Of a DNA stretch of 64,000 bases, positions 8,138 to 16,733 are shown in pieces. This DNA comes from Levilactobacillus angrenensis. Lineage in GTDB: Bacteria; Bacillota; Bacilli; Lactobacillales; Lactobacillaceae. Below the pieces are notes generated by a model, which saw only the letters and a program-made list of their open reading frames with translations, made no database searches and had not been told where the DNA came from. The position numbers were made by a program, and so were the translations under genes. The DNA is taken from positions 100,108 through 164,107 of the forward strand of contig NZ_RHOB01000005.1 in the NCBI RefSeq assembly GCF_003946085.1. The letters run 5' to 3'. Numbering within the stretch: position 1 is the stretch's first letter; every line of letters begins with the position of its first letter.

Positions 8138-8167
8138 ATTGCCACACCCGTGGGGATGTGGCAATGG
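8138..8167 (-). terminator. Hairpin at the end of the four-gene secreted-protein operon
   Basis: CATTGCCACA and TGTGGCAATG form a perfect 10-bp stem just after the last stop codon. The T run is poor, so it may act as a weak terminator or an mRNA-protecting hairpin. Confidence 0.5.
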
Positions 8168-8170
8168 GGA

Positions 8171-8749
8171 TTACTTGGCGCCGTAGTGGTCAGCGTAATT
8201 GTGCCCCTTGGGGTTGGTCTGCTTGGCTAGTTTCTTACTGGTGTAGTAGTACATAGTATTTTGGGGAAGGGACGGCAAAATAGTGTCATGCAAAACCTTG
8301 ACCTTCTTACCATTGACCTTAGCCGTTACAACCTTGTATTGTTCCCGGGAGCGCTTATAAGTCATGTCTTTCGGGAACTCCGGATTCCAGGAATCAAGCC
8401 GCGTCTTGGCACCGGACTTGTAAGCAAAGATCCAGTTATCCTTGCCCTTTTGTAATTTCTTAGCCGGATTGTATTGATGCAAATTAGACTTTGTCGTAAA
8501 AACCTTACTAGTATCATAACCATTCCAGTTGCTCACAATCTTCTTGGCCGAAATCTTCAGCTTACTGTAGACCAATTTACCTTTACCATTTTTCTCATAG
8601 TGGTACCAGGTCCGCCGCAAAGACTTGGGAAAGGTCTTCAATGACTTCTTTGCCTTGGCATCCGCCGTCACGCTCGGCGTTACAACGGTCACCGCTGCAC
8701 CCAGGGTAGTTGCGACCATGACGGCGCTAAAGATTTTCATTAGTTTCAT
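8171..8749 (-). CDS. Secreted protein of unknown function (last gene of the secreted operon)
   Basis: This is a 192-residue protein with a signal peptide (MKLMKIFSAVMVATTLGAAV, cleavage near ADAKA). An AAAGGAG site precedes the start. The mature part is basic and rich in Lys, Tyr and Trp, with beta-type segments such as RRTWYHYEKNGKGKLVYSK. The C-terminal half contains KVNGKKVKVLHDTILPSL. Many exported lactobacillus proteins of unknown function have this compact KxWY style, but I do not recognise a named family. It follows the 240-residue gene by 33 bp in a four-gene operon of exported proteins. A small beta-barrel or lipocalin-like binding domain is a guess only. Confidence 0.75.
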   Translation of the reverse strand: MKLMKIFSAVMVATTLGAAVTVVTPSVTADAKAKKSLKTFPKSLRRTWYHYEKNGKGKLVYSKLKISAKKIVSNWNGYDTSKVFTTKSNLHQYNPAKKLQKGKDNWIFAYKSGAKTRLDSWNPEFPKDMTYKRSREQYKVVTAKVNGKKVKVLHDTILPSLPQNTMYYYTSKKLAKQTNPKGHNYADHYGAK

Positions 8750-8782
8750 GTGGGCTGTCTCCTTTAATTTTGTAACAATTAA

Positions 8783-9505
8783 CTAGCTCAAGTCACGCAC
8801 AGCGGTACTCAACGTCTGCGCAAACGTTTCCTCGTTGGAAGAGAATTGATCTAAATTATCCATCGTAACTTGCATATTATCTAATTCCTTCGCCATTGCA
8901 TCCATGTCAGAACGCCGAGAACCTGAGAAACGATTCTTAAACACGCCGTAGATTTTTACCAGTGCATTTTTATCTTTCGTGGCGTCCTTCTGAACATCAC
9001 TATCGCTGTAGTCGTAGTATACATTTCCGAAATTATCTGAAATTGAATCGGCCATGCCCTCATACCCATCATCTCTATTAGGTGTTCTCTGACTCCCAGC
9101 ACTAGCCTGCATCAAAGCCTTCATATAAGCAGAATAAGTATTATACAACCGCTTTTGCTTATTAAACGGTGCCTTCCCAGCCGTCAAATACTTTTTGTAG
9201 ATCCAACCGGCCTTCTTCCCGGACTTGATGTAAGCCAGGGTCGCCTTCTTACCATGATTCTTGATAACGGCCTTCTTCGTCGCCGTCCAAGTCGTGTAGC
9301 GGTACTTGCTCATCTTGTATTTACGGTGGGTCAGCTTGGCACTGCTGTAGATGTTCCCGTGCTTGCCGTGATACGTCTTGTGCGCCACCTTGCTAGTCGA
9401 AATGACCTTGACCTTACTCTTGGCACTAGCTGGTGTGGTCAGGCTTGGGGCGACTAATACAAAACTTAATGCGGCAATGAGACTTGCTTTGAATAATTTT
9501 TTCAT
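8783..9505 (-). CDS. Secreted protein with SH3/GW-like wall-binding module
   Basis: This 240-residue exported protein has a signal peptide (MKKLFKASLIAALSFVLVAP, cleavage near ASAKS). Residues of about 30-115 match the lactobacillus SH3-like surface module, with the pattern GNIYSSAKLTHRKY, then YTTWTATKKA, then SGKKAGWIYKKYL. That module is common in exported wall-associated proteins of this family. The C-terminal half (about 120-240) is helical and polar, starts NTYSAYMKALMQASAG, and has no match I know. Third gene of the four-gene operon, 15 bp after the matrixin-like gene. The likely site of action is the cell wall. Confidence 0.78.
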   Translation of the reverse strand: MKKLFKASLIAALSFVLVAPSLTTPASAKSKVKVISTSKVAHKTYHGKHGNIYSSAKLTHRKYKMSKYRYTTWTATKKAVIKNHGKKATLAYIKSGKKAGWIYKKYLTAGKAPFNKQKRLYNTYSAYMKALMQASAGSQRTPNRDDGYEGMADSISDNFGNVYYDYSDSDVQKDATKDKNALVKIYGVFKNRFSGSRRSDMDAMAKELDNMQVTMDNLDQFSSNEETFAQTLSTAVRDLS

Positions 9506-9520
9506 GATTTTCAGTCCTAT

Positions 9521-10114
9521 CTAGAACGGTATGTTCTTGTATAATTTTTTGAGATTCTTCTTGTCATACTTCGTGGGTTTATCAGATTTAAATGATGTAT
9601 TGTTCATAACGCTATCATAGTGCTTGGTCCAGTTCAGGCCCAACATATCGCCGATTGCCGTTTCTGCCCAGCCGCTCCGCTCAGTCTTGTCAAAATACAT
9701 GCGCTTCATCAGCTTTCGAGATAGTCGCAGCGAATAGCCCCAATCCTGAGTTTGAGTAAGGGTGCCATCTTCTCCTTCTTTCGTAACAAAATGCCCTTTT
9801 CCATAGTCATAGGGACTTCCAGAATCAGAATAACTTTTAAACCCCACATTCTTAGTCGTCGTCAAAATCAAATCTGCATCAGAAGCCCGGCCAGTCTTGA
9901 CCAACTTCACAATCTTCAACTTATTCCAGTCCTTAACCGCCTTACGCCACACACTCCGATAGTAGCTTCCCGTCGAGTTAATGTGATAAGTGATTGTTTT
10001 TCGCGGAAATCCTGGCTTCGCCTTGGCCTGAGCACTAATTGACCCAACACCTAAGCAACCAAAGCCAATGATGACTGCCAAACACAACAAAAATTTCTTT
10101 TTCAAAGATGACAT
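9521..10114 (-). CDS. Secreted matrixin-like protein without zinc ligands (pseudoprotease)
   Basis: This 197-residue exported protein has a signal peptide (LLCLAVIIGFGCLGVGSISA). The mature part begins like matrixin/M10-type proteases of lactobacilli, with an RKTITYHI strand, a YRSVWRKAVKDWNKL helix and SDADLILTT. Where the family has HExxHxxGxxH, this protein has TAIGDMLGLNW (about residues 152-162), so the three His ligands and the catalytic Glu are replaced. The Met-turn SVM (168-170) is kept. The fold is therefore probably intact but the enzyme is dead, suggesting a binding, inhibitor or scaffold role. It lies between two other exported genes, 16 and 15 bp away. Alignment is by eye; a structure prediction would test it. 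Confidence 0.68.
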   Translation of the reverse strand: MSSLKKKFLLCLAVIIGFGCLGVGSISAQAKAKPGFPRKTITYHINSTGSYYRSVWRKAVKDWNKLKIVKLVKTGRASDADLILTTTKNVGFKSYSDSGSPYDYGKGHFVTKEGEDGTLTQTQDWGYSLRLSRKLMKRMYFDKTERSGWAETAIGDMLGLNWTKHYDSVMNNTSFKSDKPTKYDKKNLKKLYKNIPF

Positions 10115-10130
10115 GTTCTGCCTCCTTAAA

Positions 10131-10661
10131 CTACTTCGTTACCTTAAAACTCTTATCCGCCGACAACACGTTAAAGGCCTTCAGCCTAGTCTTACCGGTG
10201 TATCCGGCCCGCAGCGTAACCTTCTTGACCTTCTTTTTGATTTTGAACGTCTTCTTAAATGTCAGCTTCTTGGTCAGCTTGGCGTGCTTGAGGCCGTTTT
10301 TGGTGATGATTTGCACCTGCTTAGCTGGCGTGAACACACTGATTGGAATGTTGGTGACCACCAGCTTGCCAGAAATCTTCAGGGTCTTACCGGATTTACT
10401 GCGCTTAGCTTTCACGTTAGTCAGCTTGTAGGCCCACCGGTTCTCCTTGACACCATTTTTGGTAATAAGTCCCAGCTTAGCAGCCTGCCGCGGCGTGTAA
10501 TTTTGGCCATTATAGGTGTAAACTGTCTTGCCATCGACTACACTTTGCGTCGTCGTGACGACTTTTTTCTTTGCTTGCGCCACGGTCCCAGGACTCGCCA
10601 CGACCACCCCGCCGAGCGTCACTGCTACCAGTAAACCGCTTACGATTTGCCTCAACTTCAT
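10131..10661 (-). CDS. Secreted Lys-rich protein with Ig-like C-terminal domain (first gene of the secreted operon)
   Basis: This is a 176-residue exported protein. The start at 10661 (MKLRQIVSGLLVAV) follows AAGGAGG; the longer frame has no site. The signal peptide ends near TVAQA. The N-terminal mature part contains DGKTVYTYNGQNYTPRQAA. The C-terminal 90 residues are a Lys-rich beta domain (KTLKISGKLVVTNIP to RAGYTGKTRLKAF), similar in style to bacterial Ig-like domains. It heads the operon 10661-8171. Direct repeats upstream at 10781-10812 may be its operator. The function is unknown. Confidence 0.75.
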   Translation of the reverse strand: MKLRQIVSGLLVAVTLGGVVVASPGTVAQAKKKVVTTTQSVVDGKTVYTYNGQNYTPRQAAKLGLITKNGVKENRWAYKLTNVKAKRSKSGKTLKISGKLVVTNIPISVFTPAKQVQIITKNGLKHAKLTKKLTFKKTFKIKKKVKKVTLRAGYTGKTRLKAFNVLSADKSFKVTK

Positions 10662-10780
10662 ATGTAAATTCCTCCTTCTAGCGGACAGTAGTCTCACCCA
10701 CTGCCGCCTTGTTACGGTATCCTCGGCTCACTAGCCCTATCACTCACGAGTAGCTGACCGGTTCCCCCTAAACAATCTAA

Positions 10781-10812
10781 ATCATACACTATGAGGGTGA
10801 CACACTATGACA
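10781..10812 (-). promoter_or_regulatory. Direct repeats in the promoter of the secreted operon
   Basis: On the minus strand the motif TCATAGTGTRTSA occurs twice with a centre-to-centre distance of about 16 bp, directly upstream of a probable -10 region (TATGATTTAGAT). Tandem direct repeats at this position suggest a transcription factor that binds as a head-to-tail dimer. Confidence 0.4.
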
Positions 10813-10851
10813 CTTGAAAAATATTTTTGCCTAAAAATCGTTTTTTTTCGC

Positions 10852-10894
10852 AAAAAAATCGCCTATCCAGCCAAATTACCTGCTGAATAGACGA
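10852..10894 (-). terminator. Terminator of yfhO
   Basis: On the minus strand, CTATTCAGC and GCTGGATAG form a stem followed by CGATTTTTTTG. Confidence 0.8.
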
Positions 10895-10901
10895 TCATGC
10901 T

Positions 10902-13900
10902 TTAATTTTTTCGTCGGTACCAAGTCCAGAGGCCTGTGATCACCAAGACCATAAATCCCAGCCCCGTCAACCAGCTTCCCAGGCGTAACCCCGGTGTGCG
11001 GTAGGTCAGCCGGATACGGTGCTGGCCCGCGGCTAAGCGCGCACCAATGAAGCCGACGTTAACCTTTTTCACCGGCGTCGGCTGGCCGTCAACCGTCAAC
11101 TGCCAGCCCTTCGAATACGGAATCGACGTGGTCAAGACCGTGGGCTGCGATGCCGTAGCGACCCCGGTCACCCGGTTGTCCGTGACCCGCAAATGCCGCA
11201 ACCCATTTTGTTTGAGCTGAGTCATGTGACGGTGGTACGACTGACCGAACGGCACGGCAATCAGCTTGGCCGATTTGAACGACAATTGCTTGACGCCCTT
11301 AAACGTCAGGTGAATCGTCTTGCGGGGCTGGGCCGTGTAGCCCAGGTTCAATAGTACCCGGTGCTTCGGCTGGAAATCCGACAAGTTGCCCTGCCCCAAC
11401 TGACTGAAGCTCGTCACGTTTTGCTTGCTTCCCACGGTCATCGTGTAGGCACCATCCCCCACGTTCCACAGGGCATTGCGCAACCGGTTCAACCGCGCGA
11501 TACCCGTGAACGCCTGGTTCTTAAACGCCTGGGTATTCTGAGAGCCGCGATACTTGTCGGCCACACTGAAGTCCTGCGTTTGAATGCCTGTTAGTTCCAA
11601 ATAAAGCTCGGTCTTACGCGTCTGCTTGGGCGTCGTGACGTGCAGGTCGACTGCTAGCGGCTGATTTTGATTGTCACTGATCAACTGGCGCACGCCCGCA
11701 CGATTTCGTGCTTGGTTTCGCTGGACGATTCGCCGATTCTCCCGGGTCAATCGTTTGAGCCGCGCCTGATCGTTGTGAATGTTCACGGAACGGTCCGGAT
11801 TGTACTTGCGCAACGACGGGCGTTGGGGCAACAGCTCTGCTGGTAGCAGTCGGTTCCCTTGTTGCCGGTACTTGACCACTTGGTGCAAACTATCCAGCAC
11901 CGTTTGGTCATCGGTGGTCGCCGTATAAGCAATCCGCCGGGACCGACTGTGATAGGTGGCTGCGGGCACGCCCGCGACCTGACCGCCGACCAAAGCCCCC
12001 GTCGTCAGCGCCTGTTCCCGGTCGATACCGTTGAGCCGGTCAAATTGGGTGGGCGTCAACCGTCGCTGCTGCAGATAAGCCAGCGGCAACGCATTGGCCG
12101 ACTGTAGTACGGTCGTGGCGTAGTTATTGCCCAAGCCATGGACCGGTCGATCACGGAACTTGACCACCTTACCGTGGCGCTTGGCCGGCCGATACCCTGC
12201 CGGTAAGGCTTGCATCCCCCGCTGATTACTGCGGGCAAAAATCGTGCGCACGCCTAACAGATTGTTCAGCGTGGTCCGGCTATCGGCCTGGTTAATGGGC
12301 TTATTCATTTTAAATTGCGAATTGCCCAGTGCCTGGCTGAAATCGCCGACCGCGGCATTTTGCACGGAGAAATAGCTCATGATATCGTGGACGCCCAGGT
12401 TCATCCCCAGGTTGGTCTTCGCTTCATTACTGTAATTATAATATTTACTGGTGGCCGAACGGCTGAATCCCCGCTGGTTCTTGACCGCCGTTTCCGCGCC
12501 ATCCAGCATCTCGCGTTGGTACTTGCTGGCCACGCCGCGCGGCAACAACTGCTGACTGGCCCCGCCGGCGTTAGGATTGAAGTAACCGTAGCCGTTGACC
12601 ACGATGTTCAGCCCCAACAATGGCACCAGCACGCGGGCCCATTGCCGCGACGACCAGTGTCCCCAGGTGCCCCACAACAAGGCCCCCAGCGTCAAGAGTA
12701 GGAGTCCGTAAATGATGAAATCATGCGGATGATTGCTGTAAATAAAGCCGTTAGCCGCCCAAATGGCGACCAGAAGCCCCACCACACTCCAGCACAACAC
12801 CCGTAGATCCGCGCGCGTCAAGCTGTCCAGGTGATCCAGCAACGTCATCGTCGCCAAGCCAAACGGCAAGGCGGCCAGCAACAGCCAACGTTGTGACGGC
12901 GTGGTCCCACCGTTCATCAGCGCCGGCACTGCCGGTAGGAGCGTCCCCACGCCCAGCAGCACCAGGCTGACATTTAGCCACAGGTAGCGCCGGAAATGCC
13001 GGAGCACGTAGACGATGCCTAAAAACGTCAGGCCCGCCACGCCCAGGTTGACCCAAAACCGCATGGGATTGCCGGTCGTGACCAGCGCGTTGGGTAGCCG
13101 CAAGTAGTAGCTCACGGGAAACAGCCCGTAACCGTTGGCAAATTGCCCACCGGCTCGCGTCGAGGACAACACGCCCAGTAAGGACGGAATCAACAGGATA
13201 CCCGCCAGCAAGAAACCCGTCAGCCCCGCACCAATCAAGCGCCAGCTGAGCCGGCCCAGCGGCAAGGTCTGCTCACGGCGCAAACGCAAGTAGCGCAAGA
13301 CCGCGTACACCAGGCTACCAATCGCCAGGACGTAAGCAAAGTAAAAATTGCTGACGAGCGCTAGTCCCGTGACGACGGCCAGTGGGACCCACGACCGGCC
13401 CCGGTAAACGTGGTCGATACCGTAAGCCAGCAATGGAAATAAGCTCATCGGCAACAAGAAAAACGGGTGCCGAATGCTAACGTAGAGACTGTAGCCGGTA
13501 AACGTGTACGCTAGGGTCCCTAATAACGCGCTCAGCGGCCGAAACGACCGTTGCCGGGTAAAGAATAGGAAGGCCAGTCCGCTGGCGTACAGCCGCAGTA
13601 AAATCAGCAGGTTGTACCCCATTTCCAGATGGCGCTTGGGAAACAGGCCAATCAAGTAGCTGAACGGGTCTCCCAACACGTAGTAAGAAAAGGTCGTCAA
13701 CTTGTCCGCGCCTAATCCAAGGTCCCACGACCAGCCCGTCAGGCCGCCGTGATGCAACCACGTGTAAAACTTTACTAAAACCGGATAGTGCTGCGCCAGG
13801 CCGTCACCTTCCCAGATGAACGACTTACCCGTCAATAGAAAAATACCATAGACCATTCCGACGAGTATCAGAAAACAGCCCGTATAGATCAGATACATAC

Positions 13901-13916
13901 CCCGCGACCGTTTCAA
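10902..13916 (-). CDS. YfhO-family membrane glycosyltransferase
   Basis: This is an integral membrane protein of 1004 residues with a TTG start preceded by GGGGAG. The N-terminal 430 residues hold about a dozen helices in the GT-C style, with acidic loop motifs (FIWEGDGLAQHYPVL, LGLGADKLTTFSYYVLGD) typical of the YfhO family. A large extracytoplasmic region of about 400 residues follows, then a final helix near the C-terminus (WLTGLGFMVLVITGLWTWY). YfhO proteins are thought to transfer sugars from undecaprenyl carriers onto teichoic acids or other wall polymers; the substrate here is unknown. It is transcribed alone, with a leader hairpin at 13945 and a terminator at 10852. Confidence 0.88.
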   Translation of the reverse strand: MKRSRGMYLIYTGCFLILVGMVYGIFLLTGKSFIWEGDGLAQHYPVLVKFYTWLHHGGLTGWSWDLGLGADKLTTFSYYVLGDPFSYLIGLFPKRHLEMGYNLLILLRLYASGLAFLFFTRQRSFRPLSALLGTLAYTFTGYSLYVSIRHPFFLLPMSLFPLLAYGIDHVYRGRSWVPLAVVTGLALVSNFYFAYVLAIGSLVYAVLRYLRLRREQTLPLGRLSWRLIGAGLTGFLLAGILLIPSLLGVLSSTRAGGQFANGYGLFPVSYYLRLPNALVTTGNPMRFWVNLGVAGLTFLGIVYVLRHFRRYLWLNVSLVLLGVGTLLPAVPALMNGGTTPSQRWLLLAALPFGLATMTLLDHLDSLTRADLRVLCWSVVGLLVAIWAANGFIYSNHPHDFIIYGLLLLTLGALLWGTWGHWSSRQWARVLVPLLGLNIVVNGYGYFNPNAGGASQQLLPRGVASKYQREMLDGAETAVKNQRGFSRSATSKYYNYSNEAKTNLGMNLGVHDIMSYFSVQNAAVGDFSQALGNSQFKMNKPINQADSRTTLNNLLGVRTIFARSNQRGMQALPAGYRPAKRHGKVVKFRDRPVHGLGNNYATTVLQSANALPLAYLQQRRLTPTQFDRLNGIDREQALTTGALVGGQVAGVPAATYHSRSRRIAYTATTDDQTVLDSLHQVVKYRQQGNRLLPAELLPQRPSLRKYNPDRSVNIHNDQARLKRLTRENRRIVQRNQARNRAGVRQLISDNQNQPLAVDLHVTTPKQTRKTELYLELTGIQTQDFSVADKYRGSQNTQAFKNQAFTGIARLNRLRNALWNVGDGAYTMTVGSKQNVTSFSQLGQGNLSDFQPKHRVLLNLGYTAQPRKTIHLTFKGVKQLSFKSAKLIAVPFGQSYHRHMTQLKQNGLRHLRVTDNRVTGVATASQPTVLTTSIPYSKGWQLTVDGQPTPVKKVNVGFIGARLAAGQHRIRLTYRTPGLRLGSWLTGLGFMVLVITGLWTWYRRKN

Positions 13917-14156
13917 AAAAAATCTCCCCTTACCTAATTGAGATGGTCGGCTCCTTACCCCAAGGAACCGACCGCTTACTTCCTCACTATACCGAGACCA
14001 GTAAGCACCGACAAGGGATGACGACCATTTGTAACCTGACTTTACAGACTGTAACGTGACTGTAGCAAAACATTAACACTTGCAATATATTGTTGTTGCA
14101 CAGATGTTGTTAGACTAACCATTTCTGGTTATAATCGTTGCTTAGACGCAATATAA
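13917..14156. promoter_or_regulatory. yfhO leader hairpin and plus-strand promoter-like site
   Basis: GGTCGG-x-TCCTT pairs with AAGGA-x-CCGACC (13945-13973), a stem in the likely yfhO 5' leader close to its ribosome binding site. On the plus strand, TTGTTA (14107) and TATAAT (14130) with 17 bp between them resemble a promoter that would run straight into the pgi terminator. Confidence 0.4.
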
Positions 14157-14190
14157 AACGCCCAACCAGGGGTCCCCCAGTTGGGCGTTC
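14157..14190 (-). terminator. Terminator of pgi
   Basis: AACGCCCAAC and GTTGGGCGTT form a perfect 10-bp stem downstream of the pgi stop, followed on the minus strand by a short T run. Confidence 0.85.
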
Positions 14191-14208
14191 AGTCGTTTCA
14201 TTTAAGTT

Positions 14209-15555
14209 TTAAAGCCGGGCGTTTAATTCCTTACCTAACTTTTCAAAACCAGGCTTGCCTAACAGGGCAAACATGTTGGTCTTGTAGGCTTCGACCCCAG
14301 GTTGGTTGAATGGGTTGATCCCGTTCAGGTAACCAGAGATGGCCACAGCCACTTCAAAGAAGTAAATCAGGTAACCCAACGTGTAAGGCGTTTGGTCAGG
14401 GATGTGGACGCTCATGTTTGGTACGCCCCCATCGGTGTGGGCCAAAACGACCCCTTGGTATGCCTTGGTGTTGACAAAGCTCATTTGCTTGCCTTCCAAG
14501 TACTTCAAGCCGTCCAAGTCATCGTCTTCGCTTGGCACGTCAACGTCATTTTGTGGCTTGTCGACTGTGATGACCGTTTCCATCAAGTTCCGGCGGCCTT
14601 CTTGGATGTATTGGCCCAAGGAGTGCAAGTCGGTACTGAAGTTCGCGGAAGATGGGTAGATTCCCTTTTGGTCTTTCCCTTCGGACTCACCCATCAATTG
14701 CTTCCACCATTCAGCGAAGTACTGCAGGCGTGGTTCGTAGTTTTCCAGCAATTCCGTCGTGTAACCCTTGCGGTATAAGATGTTCCGCAAAGCGGCGTAT
14801 TGGTAAGCTTCGTTCTTGGTCAAATCCGGGTTGGTGTAGGCGTCTTGGGCGTCGGCAGCCCCCTTCATCAATTCGTTAATATCCGCACCAGAAGCGGCGA
14901 TTGGCAACAGCCCAACGGCCGTCAAGACGGAGTAACGCCCGCCGACGCCGTCAGGAATGACGAACGTTTCGTAGCCAGCAGCGTCGGCTTCGGTCTTCAA
15001 AGCCCCACGTTGCTTGTCGGTCGTGGCGTAGATTCGGCTCTTAGCACCGTCTGCTCCGTACTTCTTGATCAACATGTCCTTGAAGATCCGGAAGGCGATG
15101 GAAGGTTCCGTCGTGGTCCCAGACTTTGAGATGACGTTGACGGAGAAGTCCCGGTCGCCAATCAAGTTGATCAGGTCATGCACGTAATCCGGGCTGATAG
15201 AGTTCCCGGCGAAGAAGACTTGAGGTCCCTGACGCTTTTCAGCTGGCAGGTAGTTGAAGAAGGTGTCGTGTAAGAAGTCCACGGCCATCTTGGCACCGAG
15301 GTAAGACCCCCCGATACCAATCACGATCAAGACTTCGGAATCAGACCGAATCTTCTTAGCTGCCGCTTTAATGCGGGCAAATTCAGCTTGATCATAATCG
15401 TGGGGCAACGCCAACCAGTCACGGAAGTCGCTACCGGCCCCGGTACCCTGACGTAATTCTGCATCCGCAGCGGTCACGAGTGCTTGCATTTCTCCCAATT
15501 CATTGTCATGAATAAACGGATCAAGTTTGGAACGATCAAAGGCGATATGTGCCAT
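14209..15555 (-). CDS. pgi: Glucose-6-phosphate isomerase
   Basis: This 448-residue cytoplasmic enzyme interconverts glucose-6-phosphate and fructose-6-phosphate. Family signatures are clear: [34 protein letters not shown] (the phosphate-binding SKSGTT), [16 protein letters not shown] and the C-terminal [19 protein letters not shown]. The length is normal for Firmicutes. It is monocistronic. Its promoter (15582-15634) has two operator-like palindromes bracketing the -35 and -10 boxes; the same palindrome type occurs at nagB and glmS. This suggests that sugar flow between glycolysis and amino sugars is controlled together. Confidence 0.98.
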   Translation of the reverse strand: MAHIAFDRSKLDPFIHDNELGEMQALVTAADAELRQGTGAGSDFRDWLALPHDYDQAEFARIKAAAKKIRSDSEVLIVIGIGGSYLGAKMAVDFLHDTFFNYLPAEKRQGPQVFFAGNSISPDYVHDLINLIGDRDFSVNVISKSGTTTEPSIAFRIFKDMLIKKYGADGAKSRIYATTDKQRGALKTEADAAGYETFVIPDGVGGRYSVLTAVGLLPIAASGADINELMKGAADAQDAYTNPDLTKNEAYQYAALRNILYRKGYTTELLENYEPRLQYFAEWWKQLMGESEGKDQKGIYPSSANFSTDLHSLGQYIQEGRRNLMETVITVDKPQNDVDVPSEDDDLDGLKYLEGKQMSFVNTKAYQGVVLAHTDGGVPNMSVHIPDQTPYTLGYLIYFFEVAVAISGYLNGINPFNQPGVEAYKTNMFALLGKPGFEKLGKELNARL

Positions 15556-15581
15556 ATTCAGATAACCTCACTTTTATTGTT

Positions 15582-15634
15582 ATTGACTAGTCCATTATAA
15601 CGCATTCCCCCCAAATGTAAATGGTCTAGTCCAC
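15582..15634 (-). promoter_or_regulatory. pgi promoter bracketed by two operator palindromes
   Basis: On the minus strand TTTACA, 16 bp and TATAAT form the promoter. TGGACTAGACCA (within 15620-15634) lies just upstream of the -35 box, and TGGACTAGTCAAT (15582-15596) starts at the -10 box. Both resemble the TGGTCTAGACCA sites bound by GntR/HutC-type regulators such as NagR/YvoA. Confidence 0.6.
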
Positions 15635-15649
15635 GATTTTTTAGAAAAT

Positions 15650-15681
15650 AAAAAGGGCGGCCAACCCACGTTAGCCGTCCA
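15650..15681 (-). terminator. Terminator of the GlcU-type gene
   Basis: GGGCGGC pairs with GCCGTCC. The A-rich plus strand before it gives a T tract on the minus strand. Confidence 0.75.
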
Positions 15682-15687
15682 TTATAA

Positions 15688-16551
15688 CTATTTCATTAAA
15701 CCAAGGGTCACCCCACCAACGACCACTAAAAGTGAACCGATGGTGATGTAGACCATTTCGCGACTGGTCTTCTTTTCACCCAGTAACCAGATGCTCCCGA
15801 AGGTGGAAATGACAATCCCACATTGTGCCAGGGAGTAGCTGATCGCCAGGCCGACCGTTGGAATGGACATGAACATAAAGAAGTTCCCAATGCCCCAGAC
15901 CAAACCAGTCATGATGTTCTTGGCCGTGGCCTTGTGCCACACCTTTTGCCGGGAGAACATCACGAAGATCAAGGCCCCTAAGACCATCCCCAAGGATTGC
16001 GGGAAGATAATGGTCTTGGAATCCAGACCAGATGCCGTCACGATGACGGTGTAGAGGACGTACCCAATCGTGGAAATCACGATGGCCACGGTCCCCTTGC
16101 CGGCTTCGACCGGTTGACTAGTACCGGCTGCGGCGCGCTTGTCTCGTAAGGAAGTCAAGGCTGCCCCGATAATCAAAACGATCACGGCGATGGTCCCCAT
16201 CGTGACCATCTTGCTGGTCTTCCATTCGTGGAACAGCAGAACGCCGGCCAACGCCGTCCCAACCAGTTGTAACCCGGTCGAAATCGGCACTGTCCGTGAA
16301 ATCCCGATGAACTTCATGGATTGGAACTGTTCAAACTGACCCACTGCCCAGCAGAGTCCGGAAGCAACCCCGACCAACATTGACATGCCCGTTAAGGCAC
16401 TGTGGAAGTAGACCAATGAGAAGAGCCCGAACAAAACGGCCCCCGCGGTCATCCCCAGCGTTTGCTGGTAAGACGTCCCGCCCAAACGGCCACTGATCAA
16501 CCCAATACTACCCCAACATACCGCTGGGATTAAAGCTAATAATATACCCAT
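15688..16551 (-). CDS. GRP/GlcU-family sugar uptake permease
   Basis: This is a 287-residue membrane protein with ten predicted helices in the drug/metabolite transporter fold. The glucose/ribose porter (GRP) subfamily is indicated by MGILLALIPAVCWGSIGLIS, GVASGLCWAVGQFEQFQSM and VWGIGNFFMFMSIPTVGLAISYS. Such proteins import glucose with protons without phosphorylating it. Proximity to pgi fits a glucose-6-phosphate route after a kinase step. A cre-like box lies upstream at 16593, so it is probably under CcpA control. The exact sugar cannot be told from the sequence. Confidence 0.88.
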   Translation of the reverse strand: MGILLALIPAVCWGSIGLISGRLGGTSYQQTLGMTAGAVLFGLFSLVYFHSALTGMSMLVGVASGLCWAVGQFEQFQSMKFIGISRTVPISTGLQLVGTALAGVLLFHEWKTSKMVTMGTIAVIVLIIGAALTSLRDKRAAAGTSQPVEAGKGTVAIVISTIGYVLYTVIVTASGLDSKTIIFPQSLGMVLGALIFVMFSRQKVWHKATAKNIMTGLVWGIGNFFMFMSIPTVGLAISYSLAQCGIVISTFGSIWLLGEKKTSREMVYITIGSLLVVVGGVTLGLMK

Positions 16552-16592
16552 AATGCAAACCTCAACTCTCGTTTCATTTCTGACAATCTCTC

Positions 16593-16606
16593 TGTAAGCG
16601 CTTTTT
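16593..16606. promoter_or_regulatory. cre-like CcpA site upstream of the sugar permease
   Basis: TGTAAGCGCTTTTT matches the cre consensus TGWAARCGYTWNCW except at one position. It lies about 40 bp upstream of the permease start. Confidence 0.6.
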
Positions 16607-16664
16607 AAATTGCAATAGTAAGTTTAAATGTTTCTTTTCTAAAAGTAAACCATTATTGCACAAA

Positions 16665-16708
16665 AAAAGGCCATTCGGTCAGTGGTCTATCCTACCGAGT
16701 GGTCTTTC
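16665..16708 (-). terminator. Terminator of the methyltransferase gene
   Basis: AAAGGCCATTCGGT pairs with ACCGAGTGGTCTTT, with an A-run on the plus strand giving the T-run of the minus-strand transcript. Confidence 0.85.
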
Positions 16709-16733
16709 TTGCTTGTGTTTTCAATCGTTTTCA

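Noticed and set aside
10068..10634. 188-codon plus-strand frame opposite the secreted operon
   Set aside because: The minus strand has signal peptides and ribosome binding sites for each gene; the plus frame has neither.
14302..14778. 158-codon plus-strand frame opposite pgi
   Set aside because: It is a shadow of the well-conserved pgi gene on the other strand.
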